DNA of 64,000 bases, from NCBI GenBank assembly GCA_963712435.1, contig CAVQIB010000020.1:62001-126000 (forward strand), given 5' to 3'. Position numbers and translations under genes: made by a program. The DNA comes from Rhodoplanes sp963712435 (GTDB lineage Bacteria; Pseudomonadota; Alphaproteobacteria; Rhizobiales; Xanthobacteraceae). Below are positions 9,086 through 17,395 of this stretch, in pieces. The notes beneath the pieces were generated by a model. That model did no database searches. It was not told where the DNA came from and worked only from the letters and a program-made list of their open reading frames with translations. Numbering within the stretch: position 1 is the stretch's first letter; the number at the start of each line of letters is the position of its first letter.

Positions 9086-10417
9086 ATGACCACCCGGGCA
9101 AAGAAGAGCCAAGGTCAGAGCCTGTTCGCCGCCGCGGGCCTGAGCGACGACGCGCCGCGCCCGCTCGCCGACAAGCTGCGTCCGCAGTCGCTCGGGGAAG
9201 TCGTGGGCCAGGATCACCTGCTCGGGCCGGATGGCGCGCTGACCCGCATGATCGGCACGCGCTCGCTCGGCTCGCTCATTTTCTGGGGTCCGCCCGGCAC
9301 CGGCAAGACCACGGTCGCGCGCCTGCTCGCGCATGCGACCGATCTCGAATTCGTCCAGCTCTCGGCCGTGTTCTCCGGCGTCGCCGACCTCAAGAAGGTC
9401 TTCGACGCAGCCCGCACGCGGCGTGAGACCGGGCAGGGCACGCTCCTGTTCGTCGACGAGGTGCATCGGTTCAATCGCGCGCAGCAGGACGCGTTTCTTC
9501 CGGTGATGGAGGACGGCACCATCGTGCTGGTCGGCGCGACGACGGAGAACCCGTCCTTCGAACTGAACGCCGCGTTGTTGTCGCGCGCCCGGGTGCTGGT
9601 GTTCAGGCCGCTCGACGCCGACGCCATCGAAAAGCTGCTCGTGCGCGCCGAGGCCGCGGAGGGGAGGGCGCTGCCGCTCGATCCGGACGCGCGGGCTGCG
9701 CTCGTCCGCATGGCGGACGGCGACGGGCGCGCGGCGCTCACGCTTGCCGAAGAGGTCTGGCGCGCCGCCCGCCGCGGCGAGACCTTCGATGCGGCCAACC
9801 TGCAGGAGATCGTGCAGCGGCGCGCGCCGATCTACGACAAGGCGCAGGACGGCCACTACAATCTGATCTCCGCCCTGCACAAATCGGTGCGCGGCTCCGA
9901 TCCCGACGCGGCGCTCTACTATCTCTGCCGCATGCTCGGCGCCGGCGAAGACCCGCTCTATCTCGCGCGGCGCGTGGTGCGCATGGCGGTCGAGGATATC
10001 GGGCTCGCCGATCCGCAGGCGCTGGTGGTCGCCAATGCGGCGAAGGATGCGTACGACTTCCTCGGGTCGCCGGAAGGCGAACTGGCCATCGCCGAGGCCG
10101 TGATCTATGTCGCGACCGCGCCGAAATCGAACGCGGCCTACGCGGCGTTCGGCGCGGCCATGCGCATGGCGAAGCAGGCGGGCTCGCTCGTGCCGCCGAA
10201 GCACATCCTCAACGCGCCCACCAAGCTGATGCGGGCGGAGGGCTACGGCCGCGGCTACGAATACGACCATGCGGCCGAGGAGGCGTTTTCCGGCCAGGAC
10301 TATTTCCCCGAGGCGCTCGGCCGCCAGACATTCTACGACCCGCCCGAGCGCGGCTTCGAGCGTGAAATCCGGAAACGGCTGGACTACTGGGCGAAGCTCA
10401 GGCGCGAGCGGGGATAG
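9086..10417 (+). CDS. rarA: Replication-associated recombination protein A (AAA+ ATPase)
   Basis: RarA/MgsA clamp-loader-like ATPase acting at stalled replication forks. The 443-residue protein has the N-terminal PLADKLRPQSLGEVVGQDHLLG, Walker A GPPGTGKTT, Walker B LLFVDEVHRFNRAQQDAFLP and sensor GATTENPSFELNAALLSRA. The C-terminal tetramerisation region has YDKAQDGHYNLISALHKSVRGSDPDAALYYL. The ATG at 9086 is preferred; an in-frame start at 8975 would run through the hairpin repeat at 9023-9053. Confidence 0.95.
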   Translation: MTTRAKKSQGQSLFAAAGLSDDAPRPLADKLRPQSLGEVVGQDHLLGPDGALTRMIGTRSLGSLIFWGPPGTGKTTVARLLAHATDLEFVQLSAVFSGVADLKKVFDAARTRRETGQGTLLFVDEVHRFNRAQQDAFLPVMEDGTIVLVGATTENPSFELNAALLSRARVLVFRPLDADAIEKLLVRAEAAEGRALPLDPDARAALVRMADGDGRAALTLAEEVWRAARRGETFDAANLQEIVQRRAPIYDKAQDGHYNLISALHKSVRGSDPDAALYYLCRMLGAGEDPLYLARRVVRMAVEDIGLADPQALVVANAAKDAYDFLGSPEGELAIAEAVIYVATAPKSNAAYAAFGAAMRMAKQAGSLVPPKHILNAPTKLMRAEGYGRGYEYDHAAEEAFSGQDYFPEALGRQTFYDPPERGFEREIRKRLDYWAKLRRERG

Positions 10418-10570
10418 ACTTATGCGGGCTCGCGCTTCCTGTCGCAGAAGCCTTATGAGGGGCCGGCAGGGCGGCTTTGTGGTTCATGACAGCACCCCTT
10501 GAACTCACGGCACGCGTCGCTCGCCGCAAGATTTCCTGCTATTGACGATCGACTGTCGATGGGTGCGGAT

Positions 10571-10792
10571 ATGAACAAACGGCTGGACGAAGCTCTCACC
10601 AAGGTCAACGCGCTGTCCGACGAGCAGCAAGATGAGGTCGCCGAGCTGCTGCTGGAATATGTCGAAGCGAACGCGGCGGGTGTCTGGCTCACCACCGCGC
10701 AAGTAGCCGAGATCGAACGCCGCTTGGCTGACGATGCGCCTTATGCGACCGAAGAGGAGGTGCGGGAAGTCTTGGGTCGCCTCACGCAGTGA
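10571..10792 (+). CDS. Putative antitoxin of a ParE/RelE-type module
   Basis: Acidic protein of about 73 residues (start at 10571; ATG 10559 is also in frame) with helical sequence MNKRLDEALTKVNALSDEQQDEVAELLLEYV and a C-terminal half rich in Glu and Asp. Its TGA overlaps the GTG of the downstream toxin gene by four bases, the usual arrangement of a type II toxin-antitoxin pair with antitoxin first. No named antitoxin fold is clear from the sequence, so the call rests mainly on context. Confidence 0.75.
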   Translation: MNKRLDEALTKVNALSDEQQDEVAELLLEYVEANAAGVWLTTAQVAEIERRLADDAPYATEEEVREVLGRLTQ

Positions 10793-11067
10793 GGCTGCGA
10801 TATCGGTCGATAGCTCTTGCAGATATCAAGGCCATTCACGAGTACATTGCCCGGGACAATCCAGTCGCGGCAAGCCGCGTTGTGCGACGGATCGAGAAAG
10901 CCATTGACCGGCTTCGTATTCTCCCGCTTTCAGGTCGGCCAGGGGTCGTCAAGGGAACCCGTATTCTGGTTGTTTCTGGTCTGCCTTACGTGGCGATCTA
11001 TCGGGTCGTCGATGATTTCGTGGACATTGTCGCCGTGCTGCATACGGCGCGGCGTCGCCGCAGCTGA
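10789..11067 (+). CDS. ParE/RelE-superfamily toxin
   Basis: Basic 92-residue protein with the ParE-like pattern: ALADIKAIHEYIARDNPVAASRVVRRIEKAIDRLRILPLSGRPG, then KGTRILVVSGLPYVAIYRVVDDFVDIVAVLHTARRRR. The RxxxV..LPYVxIYRV..D.VxIxxVLHxxR end is typical of this family, whose members inhibit gyrase (ParE) or cleave mRNA (RelE). GTG start overlaps the antitoxin stop. The strong LPYVAIYRV and HTAR motifs favour the ParE side. Confidence 0.87.
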   Translation: MRLRYRSIALADIKAIHEYIARDNPVAASRVVRRIEKAIDRLRILPLSGRPGVVKGTRILVVSGLPYVAIYRVVDDFVDIVAVLHTARRRRS

Positions 11068-11439
11068 AAGGTGAAGCATGTCTCGAGGCAGCGGCGGCCC
11101 GCGGCAGCCGGGCGGAAGGCGACAGATCGCCGGCCCGCGCGATCAGGATCGCGGCCAGCGTGCTGCGAAGCGCGGGCACGGTCAGCCTTCAAGGAGACAA
11201 GACTCGGAGACGCTCCCTTCATTTCCCACCCCCCGCGAAGCGGCGGGGAGGGTCGGCGAGCGCCGCAGGCGTGAGCCGGGGTGGGAGGAGGCGAACTTCG
11301 GCGAGCCCAACAGGCCCCCCACCCCCGACCCCTCCCCACCACGCGCTTCGCGCGCGGGGGGAGGGGAAGAGCGGATAGCAGAAAGCTCCGAGGGGACCGC
11401 GCATTCGAACCTTGCGGATGCGAGATCGAATCGAAAGGG
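11068..11439. repeat. Non-coding stretch rich in GC palindromes
   Basis: About 370 bases without a supported gene. From 11225 to 11372 it holds two clusters of C-run/G-run inverted repeats: CCCCCCGCGAAGCGGCGGGG near 11229, and CCCTCCCC...GGGGAGGGG around an alternating GCGCGCTTCGCGCGC centre near 11335-11367. They are degenerate members of the GC-rich hairpin family. Open frames here have shadow-like Arg/Pro/Gly composition. The pseudouridine synthase start follows closely. Confidence 0.6.
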
Positions 11440-12420
11440 GTGCAGACCGTCCCCGTCACGTCCGACGAGGCGGGGATGCGGGTCGACCGTTTCTTCGAGG
11501 CGCGGTTTCCGGGGCTCTCCTTCAGCCACATCCAGCGCATCATTCGCAAGGGCGAGGTGCGGGTGAACGGCAAGCGCGTGCAGCCGAAGGACCGGCTGGA
11601 AGCCGGCCAGGCGGTGCGCGTTCCGCCGCTCAAGCTCGACCGGCCGAAGGCCGCGCCGGCCGACAGCGAAGCCGCGAAGACGCGCGCGTTTCTCGCCTCG
11701 ATCACGCTCTACGAGGACGCCGACGTGCTCGTCCTCGACAAGCCGATGGGCCTTGCGGTGCAGGGCGGCTCCGGCGCCACCCGCCATGTCGACGGCATGC
11801 TGGACGTGCTGCGCGACCGCAACGGTCAACGCCCGCGGCTGGTGCACCGGCTCGACAAGGACACCGCCGGCTGCCTGCTCGTCGCGAAGTCGCGCTTCGC
11901 CGCGGCGGCGCTCGCAAAGACCTTCCGCTCGCGCGCGGCGCGGAAAATCTACTGGGCGCTGGTCGCCGGCGTGCCGAAGCCGCGCCAGGGGCGCATCTCC
12001 ACCTTTCTCGCCAAGGAAGAGCGCGAGGAGGACTCGTTCATGCGCATCGCCGCGCATGGCGAGAAAGGCGCGAGCCACGCGGTGACCTACTATGCCGTGA
12101 TCGAAACGGCGGGACAGCAACTCGCCTGGCTGTCGCTCAAGCCGGTGACCGGCCGCACCCATCAATTGCGCGCCCATCTCGCCCATATCGGCCACCCGAT
12201 CGTCGGCGATCCGAAATACTTCTCCAAGGAGAACTGGCAGTTGCCCGGCGGCATGCAGAACCGGCTGCATCTCTTGGCGCGTCGCATCGTGGCGCCGCAT
12301 CCGCGCGCCGGGGTGATCGATGTCACCGCGCCGCTGCCGCCGCATATGGTCCAGTCGTGGAACCTGCTCGGCTTCGATCTTGCGCGCTACGACCCGATCG
12401 AGGACTCGCCGGAGGGATAG
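11440..12420 (+). CDS. RluA-family 23S rRNA pseudouridine synthase
   Basis: Isomerises uridine to pseudouridine in rRNA. The 326-residue protein has an N-terminal S4 RNA-binding domain (GMRVDRFFEARFPGLSFSHIQRIIRKGEVRVNGKRV) and the catalytic domain with LVLDKPMGLAVQGG, HRLDKDTAGCLLVAKS (catalytic Asp in RLDKDT) and VTGRTHQLRAHLAHIGHPIVGDPKY. The S4 plus RluA layout fits RluC or RluD; the sequence alone does not decide between them. GTG at 11440 is the only plausible start ahead of the S4 domain, though its ribosome site is poorly spaced. Confidence 0.9.
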   Translation: MQTVPVTSDEAGMRVDRFFEARFPGLSFSHIQRIIRKGEVRVNGKRVQPKDRLEAGQAVRVPPLKLDRPKAAPADSEAAKTRAFLASITLYEDADVLVLDKPMGLAVQGGSGATRHVDGMLDVLRDRNGQRPRLVHRLDKDTAGCLLVAKSRFAAAALAKTFRSRAARKIYWALVAGVPKPRQGRISTFLAKEEREEDSFMRIAAHGEKGASHAVTYYAVIETAGQQLAWLSLKPVTGRTHQLRAHLAHIGHPIVGDPKYFSKENWQLPGGMQNRLHLLARRIVAPHPRAGVIDVTAPLPPHMVQSWNLLGFDLARYDPIEDSPEG

Positions 12421-12537
12421 GGGCGCAGCCGCGCGGCTTTGGCATGTCCGAGGCGCCGGCGGGCGCGCGACCCTTGCCCGCGGAATAGGGAGCCGCCGAA
12501 GACCGCGTCCGCAATCGTTAATAATCTGCGCGTTACC

Positions 12538-12562
12538 GGAACTTTTATCGCAGTGCAGCGTT
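12538..12562 (+). promoter_or_regulatory. EcfG (general stress sigma factor) promoter
   Basis: Exact match to the alphaproteobacterial EcfG consensus: GGAAC at 12538-12542, a 16-base spacer, and CGTT at 12559-12562. It lies 52 bases upstream of the kinase ATG, leaving a plausible 5' leader of about 45 bases. It follows the divergence point after the pseudouridine synthase and is the only exact match I noticed in the intergenic regions read. Confidence 0.8.
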
Positions 12563-12614
12563 GGGCCGCTGTTCAGTCGCGCCTTTTCAGCCACATTTAC
12601 AGCTGGGCCCCGCC

Positions 12615-13703
12615 ATGAATGATGCCCTGCAAGACGGTCATCTCTCCAGCAATATCTGGCAACTCGCTGATTTAAAAAGACTAGAACAAATCAATAATTT
12701 AATACATTTTCTTCCGGTCGCTCTTTATGTCTGCGACGCGACCGGGGCGTTGCGGCATTACAATCAGCGCGCGGCCCAATTGCTGGGCTGGGCCGGCGCC
12801 GACGCAATTGCGAGCGGGGCGTCCCGCGATGCGGGCAACAGTCCCCCCAAACAAGAGCGCTCCCCGCCCCCTGACGGCATCCCCGCGGTGGATGTGATCC
12901 GCACCGGCAAGCCGGTGCGGGATCACGAATTCATTCTCGACCGGGCGGATGGCAGCTCGGTTGCCCTGCTCGCGAGCGCCGACCCGGTGATCGGACCGGA
13001 CGGAGCTGTCGCAGGCGTGATCGGCAGCCTGCAGGACGTGACCGAGCTGCGGCGCTCGGCCTTCCAGCAGAAAGCCTTGTTGAACGAACTGAACCACAGG
13101 GTGAAGAACACGCTCGCCACGGTCCAGCTCCTCGCCGCGCAGACGATTCGGAAATGCGGCCTGCCGAAGGACGTGCAGGACGATTTCGAGGCCCGGCTGA
13201 TTGCGCTCAGCCACGCGCACGACCACCTGACGCGCGAGCGATGGGAGCCGGTCGATCTTCACAGCATCGTCGAGAAGGCGGTCGAGCCCTATCGCGAGTC
13301 GAGCACCGACATGGTCAGGATCTACGGCGAGCAGATCAAGGTCGGCGCCCAGGCTTCGCTGACGCTTGCCATGATCTTCCACGAACTCGCAAACAATGCG
13401 GCCAAATTCGGCGCTCTGTCGTCCGAGCAGGGCCGTCTGGCGGTCTCCTGGGAAGTTGCAAACGGCGTCTGCGATCCGACCCTCGTCATCAAGTGGGAGG
13501 AAAGCGGCGGACCGCCCGTGCAGGAGCCGGAGCGGCTCGGCTTTGGCAGCCGGTTGCTTCAGCACGGCATTACGCGTCAGTTCAAGGGTTCTACGAGGCT
13601 TGACTACGATCCATCCGGACTGCGATGTAGAATGGAAATTCCATTGCCATCGATTCCGGATAATGACGGACGAAAGCGCCGATCAGTTCAAGCCGCTCCT
13701 TGA
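12615..13703 (+). CDS. HWE-family PAS sensor histidine kinase
   Basis: Soluble two-component sensor kinase of 362 residues with no membrane segment. An N-terminal PAS domain (LPVALYVCDATGALRHYNQRAAQLLG ... VIGSLQDVTELRR) precedes the HWE dimerisation box LLNELNHRVKNTLATVQLLAAQTIR with the phospho-acceptor His. The ATPase domain has FHELANNAAKFGALS, VIKWEESGG (the W-x-E signature) and GFGSRLL. The class is typical of Hyphomicrobiales stress and light signalling. An EcfG promoter lies upstream and the gene overlaps the receiver gene by 41 bases, indicating co-translation. Confidence 0.92.
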   Translation: MNDALQDGHLSSNIWQLADLKRLEQINNLIHFLPVALYVCDATGALRHYNQRAAQLLGWAGADAIASGASRDAGNSPPKQERSPPPDGIPAVDVIRTGKPVRDHEFILDRADGSSVALLASADPVIGPDGAVAGVIGSLQDVTELRRSAFQQKALLNELNHRVKNTLATVQLLAAQTIRKCGLPKDVQDDFEARLIALSHAHDHLTRERWEPVDLHSIVEKAVEPYRESSTDMVRIYGEQIKVGAQASLTLAMIFHELANNAAKFGALSSEQGRLAVSWEVANGVCDPTLVIKWEESGGPPVQEPERLGFGSRLLQHGITRQFKGSTRLDYDPSGLRCRMEIPLPSIPDNDGRKRRSVQAAP

Positions 13704-14064
13704 TCGCCTCAGCGTCCTCATCGTCGAGGACGAGGCTATCATTTCGTTTCTCATCGAAGATATGCTGCTGGAACTCGGTTGCGGCAGCGTGACCAATGTC
13801 GCCGGCATCGTGGAAGCCCTGTCGGCCCTCGATGATGGCCGCCCCGACGTCGCCGTACTCGACGTCAATCTTGACGGGCTGGAGGTCTACCCCGTCGCCG
13901 AGCGGCTCAAGGCCTCCGGCATTCCGTTCGTCTTCACCACAGGATATGGCAGTGACGGGCTCAAGCCCGAATGGGCGCATATGCCCGTCGTGCAGAAGCC
14001 CTTCCGCGCCGACATGCTGGCCAAGGCGCTCCTCGCGGTCCTCGCGAGCGGGCAATCGAGCTGA
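13663..14064 (+). CDS. Single-domain response regulator
   Basis: Receiver-only protein of 133 residues. It has the acidic pocket VLIVEDEAII, the phospho-acceptor Asp in VAVLDVNLDG, and the conserved Lys in VVQKPF. There is no output domain, so it probably relays phosphate to other proteins or acts as a sink for the upstream HWE kinase. Start ATG at 13663 lies within the end of the kinase gene. It is 51 bases upstream of pgi, so the three genes may share the EcfG-driven transcript. Confidence 0.9.
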   Translation: MTDESADQFKPLLDRLSVLIVEDEAIISFLIEDMLLELGCGSVTNVAGIVEALSALDDGRPDVAVLDVNLDGLEVYPVAERLKASGIPFVFTTGYGSDGLKPEWAHMPVVQKPFRADMLAKALLAVLASGQSS

Positions 14065-14115
14065 CCGACCCGCAGCGGCGTCGCGCCGGCTGAACACAAC
14101 CTGGACTGAAAACCA

Positions 14116-15897
14116 ATGAATTCTCCGAAAGCATCAGCAAAACAAGAATCCGGCGGCGATCGCCTCAACATCCAGACCTTTGCCGTGCCGCGCGACCTTG
14201 CGGATACGATCGACAAGGAAGCCGCGGCGTGGCGGGAGCAGGGGAAGGTGCGCCGGCTTTGGCAGCGCGACACGTCGCTGTGGACGGGCGGCGACGAAGA
14301 CAAATGGCTGGGCTGGCTGACGATTGTCGATCAGTCGGCGAAACAGCTCGGCGAGTACCGGTCGTTCGCGGAAGACGTGCGGCAGGCCGGCTTCACCGAC
14401 GCGCTGCTGCTCGGCATGGGCGGATCGAGCCTCGGGCCGGAAGTGCTCGCCGAGATTTTCGGCCCGCAGCCGGGCTTCCCGCATCTGCGCATCCTCGACT
14501 CCACCGATCCGGCGCAGGTTCTCGCGACCGAAGCCGCGGTCAAGCTCGCCTCGACCTTGATCATCATCTCCAGCAAGTCCGGCAGCACAACGGAGCCGAA
14601 CGTCCTGCTCGCTCATTTCTTCGCGCGCCTGCGGGAGACGGTCGGCGAGGCCCATGCCGGGCAGCATGTCGTCACCGTCACCGATCCGGGATCGTCGATG
14701 GAGAAGGTGGCCCAGCGCGATAAATTCCGCCACATCTTCTACGGCGAGCCGAGCATCGGCGGGCGCTATTCGGTGCTGTCGGCGTTCGGACTGGTCCCCG
14801 CCGCGGCCGCCGGCTTCAATGTGGACAAGCTCGTCGCCGCCGCCCAGACGATGATCCGCGCCTGCGGTCCCGACGTCGCGCCGGCCGACAATCCCGCCGT
14901 GCGGCTCGGGCTCGCGCTCGGCCTTGCCGCCCGCATGGGCCGCGACAAGGTCACGCTTCTCGCCTCGCCCCGCTTCGCCGATTTTGGCGCGTGGGCCGAA
15001 CAGCTCATCGCGGAATCCACCGGCAAGAACGGCAAGGCGATCATTCCGGTCGACCTCGAGCCGCTCGGTCCGCCGACGGTCTACGGCTCCGACCGCTTCT
15101 TCATCGACCTGCGGATGAAATCGGAGGCTTCGGCCGAGGATGCGGCGGCGCTCGCAACCTTGGAGAAGGCGGGCCATCCGGTGGTTCGCATCGAGCTTGA
15201 ATCGCCCGAGGACATTGCGCAGGAATTCTTCCGCTTCGAGTTCGCAACCGCAGTGGCCGGTTCCGTCCTCGGCATTCATCCGTTCGATCAACCCGACGTC
15301 GAAGCGACCAAGATCAAGACGCGCGAACTCACCGCCGCGTTCGAGAAAGCGGGGGCGCTCCCGGGCGAGACGCCGGTCGCCGCGGACGCGACATTCGAGC
15401 TCTATACCGACGCCAAAAACGCCGACGCCTTGCGCGCGGCGGGGGCAGGGGCCGACATCGAAAGCTGGCTGAAGGCGCATTTCTCCCGGCTGCAACCGGA
15501 CGACTATGCGGCGATCCTCGCCTATGTCGCGCGCAGCCGCGCGAATGCCGAGCCGCTTCAGCGGATGCGGCTTGCGCTGCGCAACCGGCGCGGCGTGGCG
15601 ACCTGCCTGGGATTCGGCCCGCGCTTCCTGCATTCGACCGGCCAGGCCTACAAGGGCGGACCGGACAGCGGCGTGTTTCTTCAGATTACCGCCGAGGATC
15701 GGCCCGACCTGCCCGTTCCGGGTCAGGCGGCGAGCTTCGGCGTGGTCAAGGCGGCGCAGGCGCGCGGCGATTTCGACGTGCTCGCCGAGCGCGGCCGGCG
15801 CGCCTTGCGCGTGCACATCAAGGGCGATCTCGCCTCCGGCCTCGGGGCTCTGGCCGACGCCACCCTGCGGGCGGTGCAAAGGGATGCGCGATCGTGA
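14116..15897 (+). CDS. pgi: Glucose-6-phosphate isomerase of the Tal-Pgi type, without a transaldolase half
   Basis: Interconverts glucose-6-phosphate and fructose-6-phosphate. The 593-residue protein carries the SIS/PGI core: LLLGMGGSSLGPEVLAEIF, then IIISSKSGSTTEPNVLLAHFF. It resembles the C-terminal half of bifunctional transaldolase/PGI fusions (about 950 residues) rather than canonical 550-residue Pgi, including the extended C-terminal domain with GFGPRFLHSTGQAYKGGPDSGVFLQIT. No transaldolase sequence is present upstream; the preceding gene is the receiver protein. The start is ATG 14116 and the gene ends overlapping the next by four bases. Confidence 0.88.
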   Translation: MNSPKASAKQESGGDRLNIQTFAVPRDLADTIDKEAAAWREQGKVRRLWQRDTSLWTGGDEDKWLGWLTIVDQSAKQLGEYRSFAEDVRQAGFTDALLLGMGGSSLGPEVLAEIFGPQPGFPHLRILDSTDPAQVLATEAAVKLASTLIIISSKSGSTTEPNVLLAHFFARLRETVGEAHAGQHVVTVTDPGSSMEKVAQRDKFRHIFYGEPSIGGRYSVLSAFGLVPAAAAGFNVDKLVAAAQTMIRACGPDVAPADNPAVRLGLALGLAARMGRDKVTLLASPRFADFGAWAEQLIAESTGKNGKAIIPVDLEPLGPPTVYGSDRFFIDLRMKSEASAEDAAALATLEKAGHPVVRIELESPEDIAQEFFRFEFATAVAGSVLGIHPFDQPDVEATKIKTRELTAAFEKAGALPGETPVAADATFELYTDAKNADALRAAGAGADIESWLKAHFSRLQPDDYAAILAYVARSRANAEPLQRMRLALRNRRGVATCLGFGPRFLHSTGQAYKGGPDSGVFLQITAEDRPDLPVPGQAASFGVVKAAQARGDFDVLAERGRRALRVHIKGDLASGLGALADATLRAVQRDARS

Positions 15898-16568
15898 CCG
15901 CCGCCGAGAACGCGGCGCCGGAGCGTGCGCCCGTCAAGGCGCGCGCCACGATCGTTCCCGTCACTCCGTTCCAGCAGAACTGCACGCTTGTCTGGAACGA
16001 GGCCGATAACCGCGGCGCGGTCGTCGATCCGGGCGGCGATATCGCCAATATCGAGCGGGCGATCGCCGAGGCGAACGTGAAGGTCGAACGCATTCTCCTG
16101 ACCCACGGGCATGTCGACCATGTGGGGGCCGCGGCCGATCTCAAGAACCGGCTCGGCGTGCCGATCGAGGGCCCGCACAAAGCCGACCAGTTCCTGCTCG
16201 ATCACGTCGTCGAGTCGGGGCGATCATTCGGGCTGTCCGGCCTGCGCAATGTGCAGCCCGATCGCTGGCTCGAGGAGGGCGATCAGGTGCAGATCGGGGA
16301 CCTCGTGCTGGACGTGCTGCATTGCCCCGGCCATTCGCCCGGGAGCATCGTCTTCTACAATCCGGCGCAGCGCTTTGCTCTGGTCGGAGACGTCCTGTTT
16401 CAAGGCTCCATCGGACGCACCGATCTGCCGGGCGGGGACCACGACACGCTCATCCGCTCGATCAAGAACAAGCTGCTGCCGCTTGGCGACGATGTCGTTT
16501 TCGTATGCGGGCATGGGCCGACGAGCACCTTCGGGCGGGAGCGGGCCTCCAACCCGTTCCTGCGCTGA
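15894..16568 (+). CDS. MBL-fold metallo-hydrolase, glyoxalase II-like
   Basis: Metallo-beta-lactamase-fold hydrolase of 224 residues, likely binding two metal ions. The HxHxDH motif is in LTHGHVDHVG; further ligands are His in CPGHSPGS, Asp in LVGDVLF and His in CGHGPTS. This short form without the glyoxalase II C-terminal domain matches the YcbL group, thought to hydrolyse S-lactoylglutathione-like thioesters. Its GTG start overlaps the pgi stop, so the two are translationally coupled. Confidence 0.88.
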   Translation: MTAAENAAPERAPVKARATIVPVTPFQQNCTLVWNEADNRGAVVDPGGDIANIERAIAEANVKVERILLTHGHVDHVGAAADLKNRLGVPIEGPHKADQFLLDHVVESGRSFGLSGLRNVQPDRWLEEGDQVQIGDLVLDVLHCPGHSPGSIVFYNPAQRFALVGDVLFQGSIGRTDLPGGDHDTLIRSIKNKLLPLGDDVVFVCGHGPTSTFGRERASNPFLR

Positions 16569-16592
16569 ACCGGCGCGCCACCGCCATCGCCA

Positions 16593-17210
16593 TCACCGCA
16601 GCCTCTGCCGCGACCGCGCCCTGAACACGAGCGCGCCGACCAGCGCCAGTCCGGCCCCGGCCAGGGCCGCCGGCCAGAATCGGCGCGCGATCCCCAGCAG
16701 CGCGGTGGCATGCTCGCCGATATAGACCCCGAACAGCATCCATACGGCGACCCAAAGGGCCGCGCCGAGCGCCTCGAACAAGACGAAGCGCCGCCAGTTC
16801 ATGCCCAGGGCGCCGGCGACCGGCCCGTTGAGCTGGCGTACAAAGGCGACGAAGCGGGCAAAGGTCACCGCCATCGAGCCGTATTTCTTGAAGATCAATT
16901 CGACCTTGGCGAGGCGTTCCGGACCAAGGCCGATGCGGCCGCCGTAACGCAGGATGAGCCCGCGTCCGGCATAGCGGCCGATGGCGAAACCGATATTATC
17001 GCCGAGCACCGCCCCGCCCCAGGCCGCCGCGAACAGCGTCGGCCAGGCCAGTTCGCCGCGTCCGGCAAGCGCAGCGGCGAACACCAGAAGCGTTTCGCCG
17101 GGCACGGGCGCGCCCAACGCCTCCAACAGAATGATGACCATGACCGCCGCTGCGCCGTACTCCCGGATCACCGGCTCCAGCGCTCCGATCAGATGCTCGA
17201 TTTCACCCAT
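16593..17210 (-). CDS. DedA-family membrane protein
   Basis: Integral inner-membrane protein of 205 residues with the SNARE-associated/DedA domain: GAPVPGETLLVFAAALAGRG, WGGAVLGDNIGFAIGRYAGRG, and FARFVAFVRQLNGPVAGALGMNWRRF. About five hydrophobic segments are visible. DedA proteins are linked to proton-motive force and lipid carrier flipping; the substrate here cannot be told. It stands alone on the - strand between genes of the + strand. Confidence 0.9.
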   Translation of the reverse strand: MGEIEHLIGALEPVIREYGAAAVMVIILLEALGAPVPGETLLVFAAALAGRGELAWPTLFAAAWGGAVLGDNIGFAIGRYAGRGLILRYGGRIGLGPERLAKVELIFKKYGSMAVTFARFVAFVRQLNGPVAGALGMNWRRFVLFEALGAALWVAVWMLFGVYIGEHATALLGIARRFWPAALAGAGLALVGALVFRARSRQRLR

Positions 17211-17395
17211 GATCGTCCGTTGATGTGCAGTTCAAGCGCCCGGCATGAGCAGGAGGGAGTGCGTGGGAAGGGACGAGACCGTCGCGGCCCGCCCGCGTCT
17301 TAGCACGAAGACAGCCAAGCCCGACCTTGCCTTTTCGTTGACCGTGTTCCAAAACCCGCTCAATCCCGACGGCGGGGAGCGGACGGAGCTCATCC

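Noticed and set aside
11219..11372. GC palindrome cluster as an origin or attachment site
   Set aside because: No DnaA-box-like or iteron repeats, no integrase or tRNA nearby; it fits the dispersed hairpin family.
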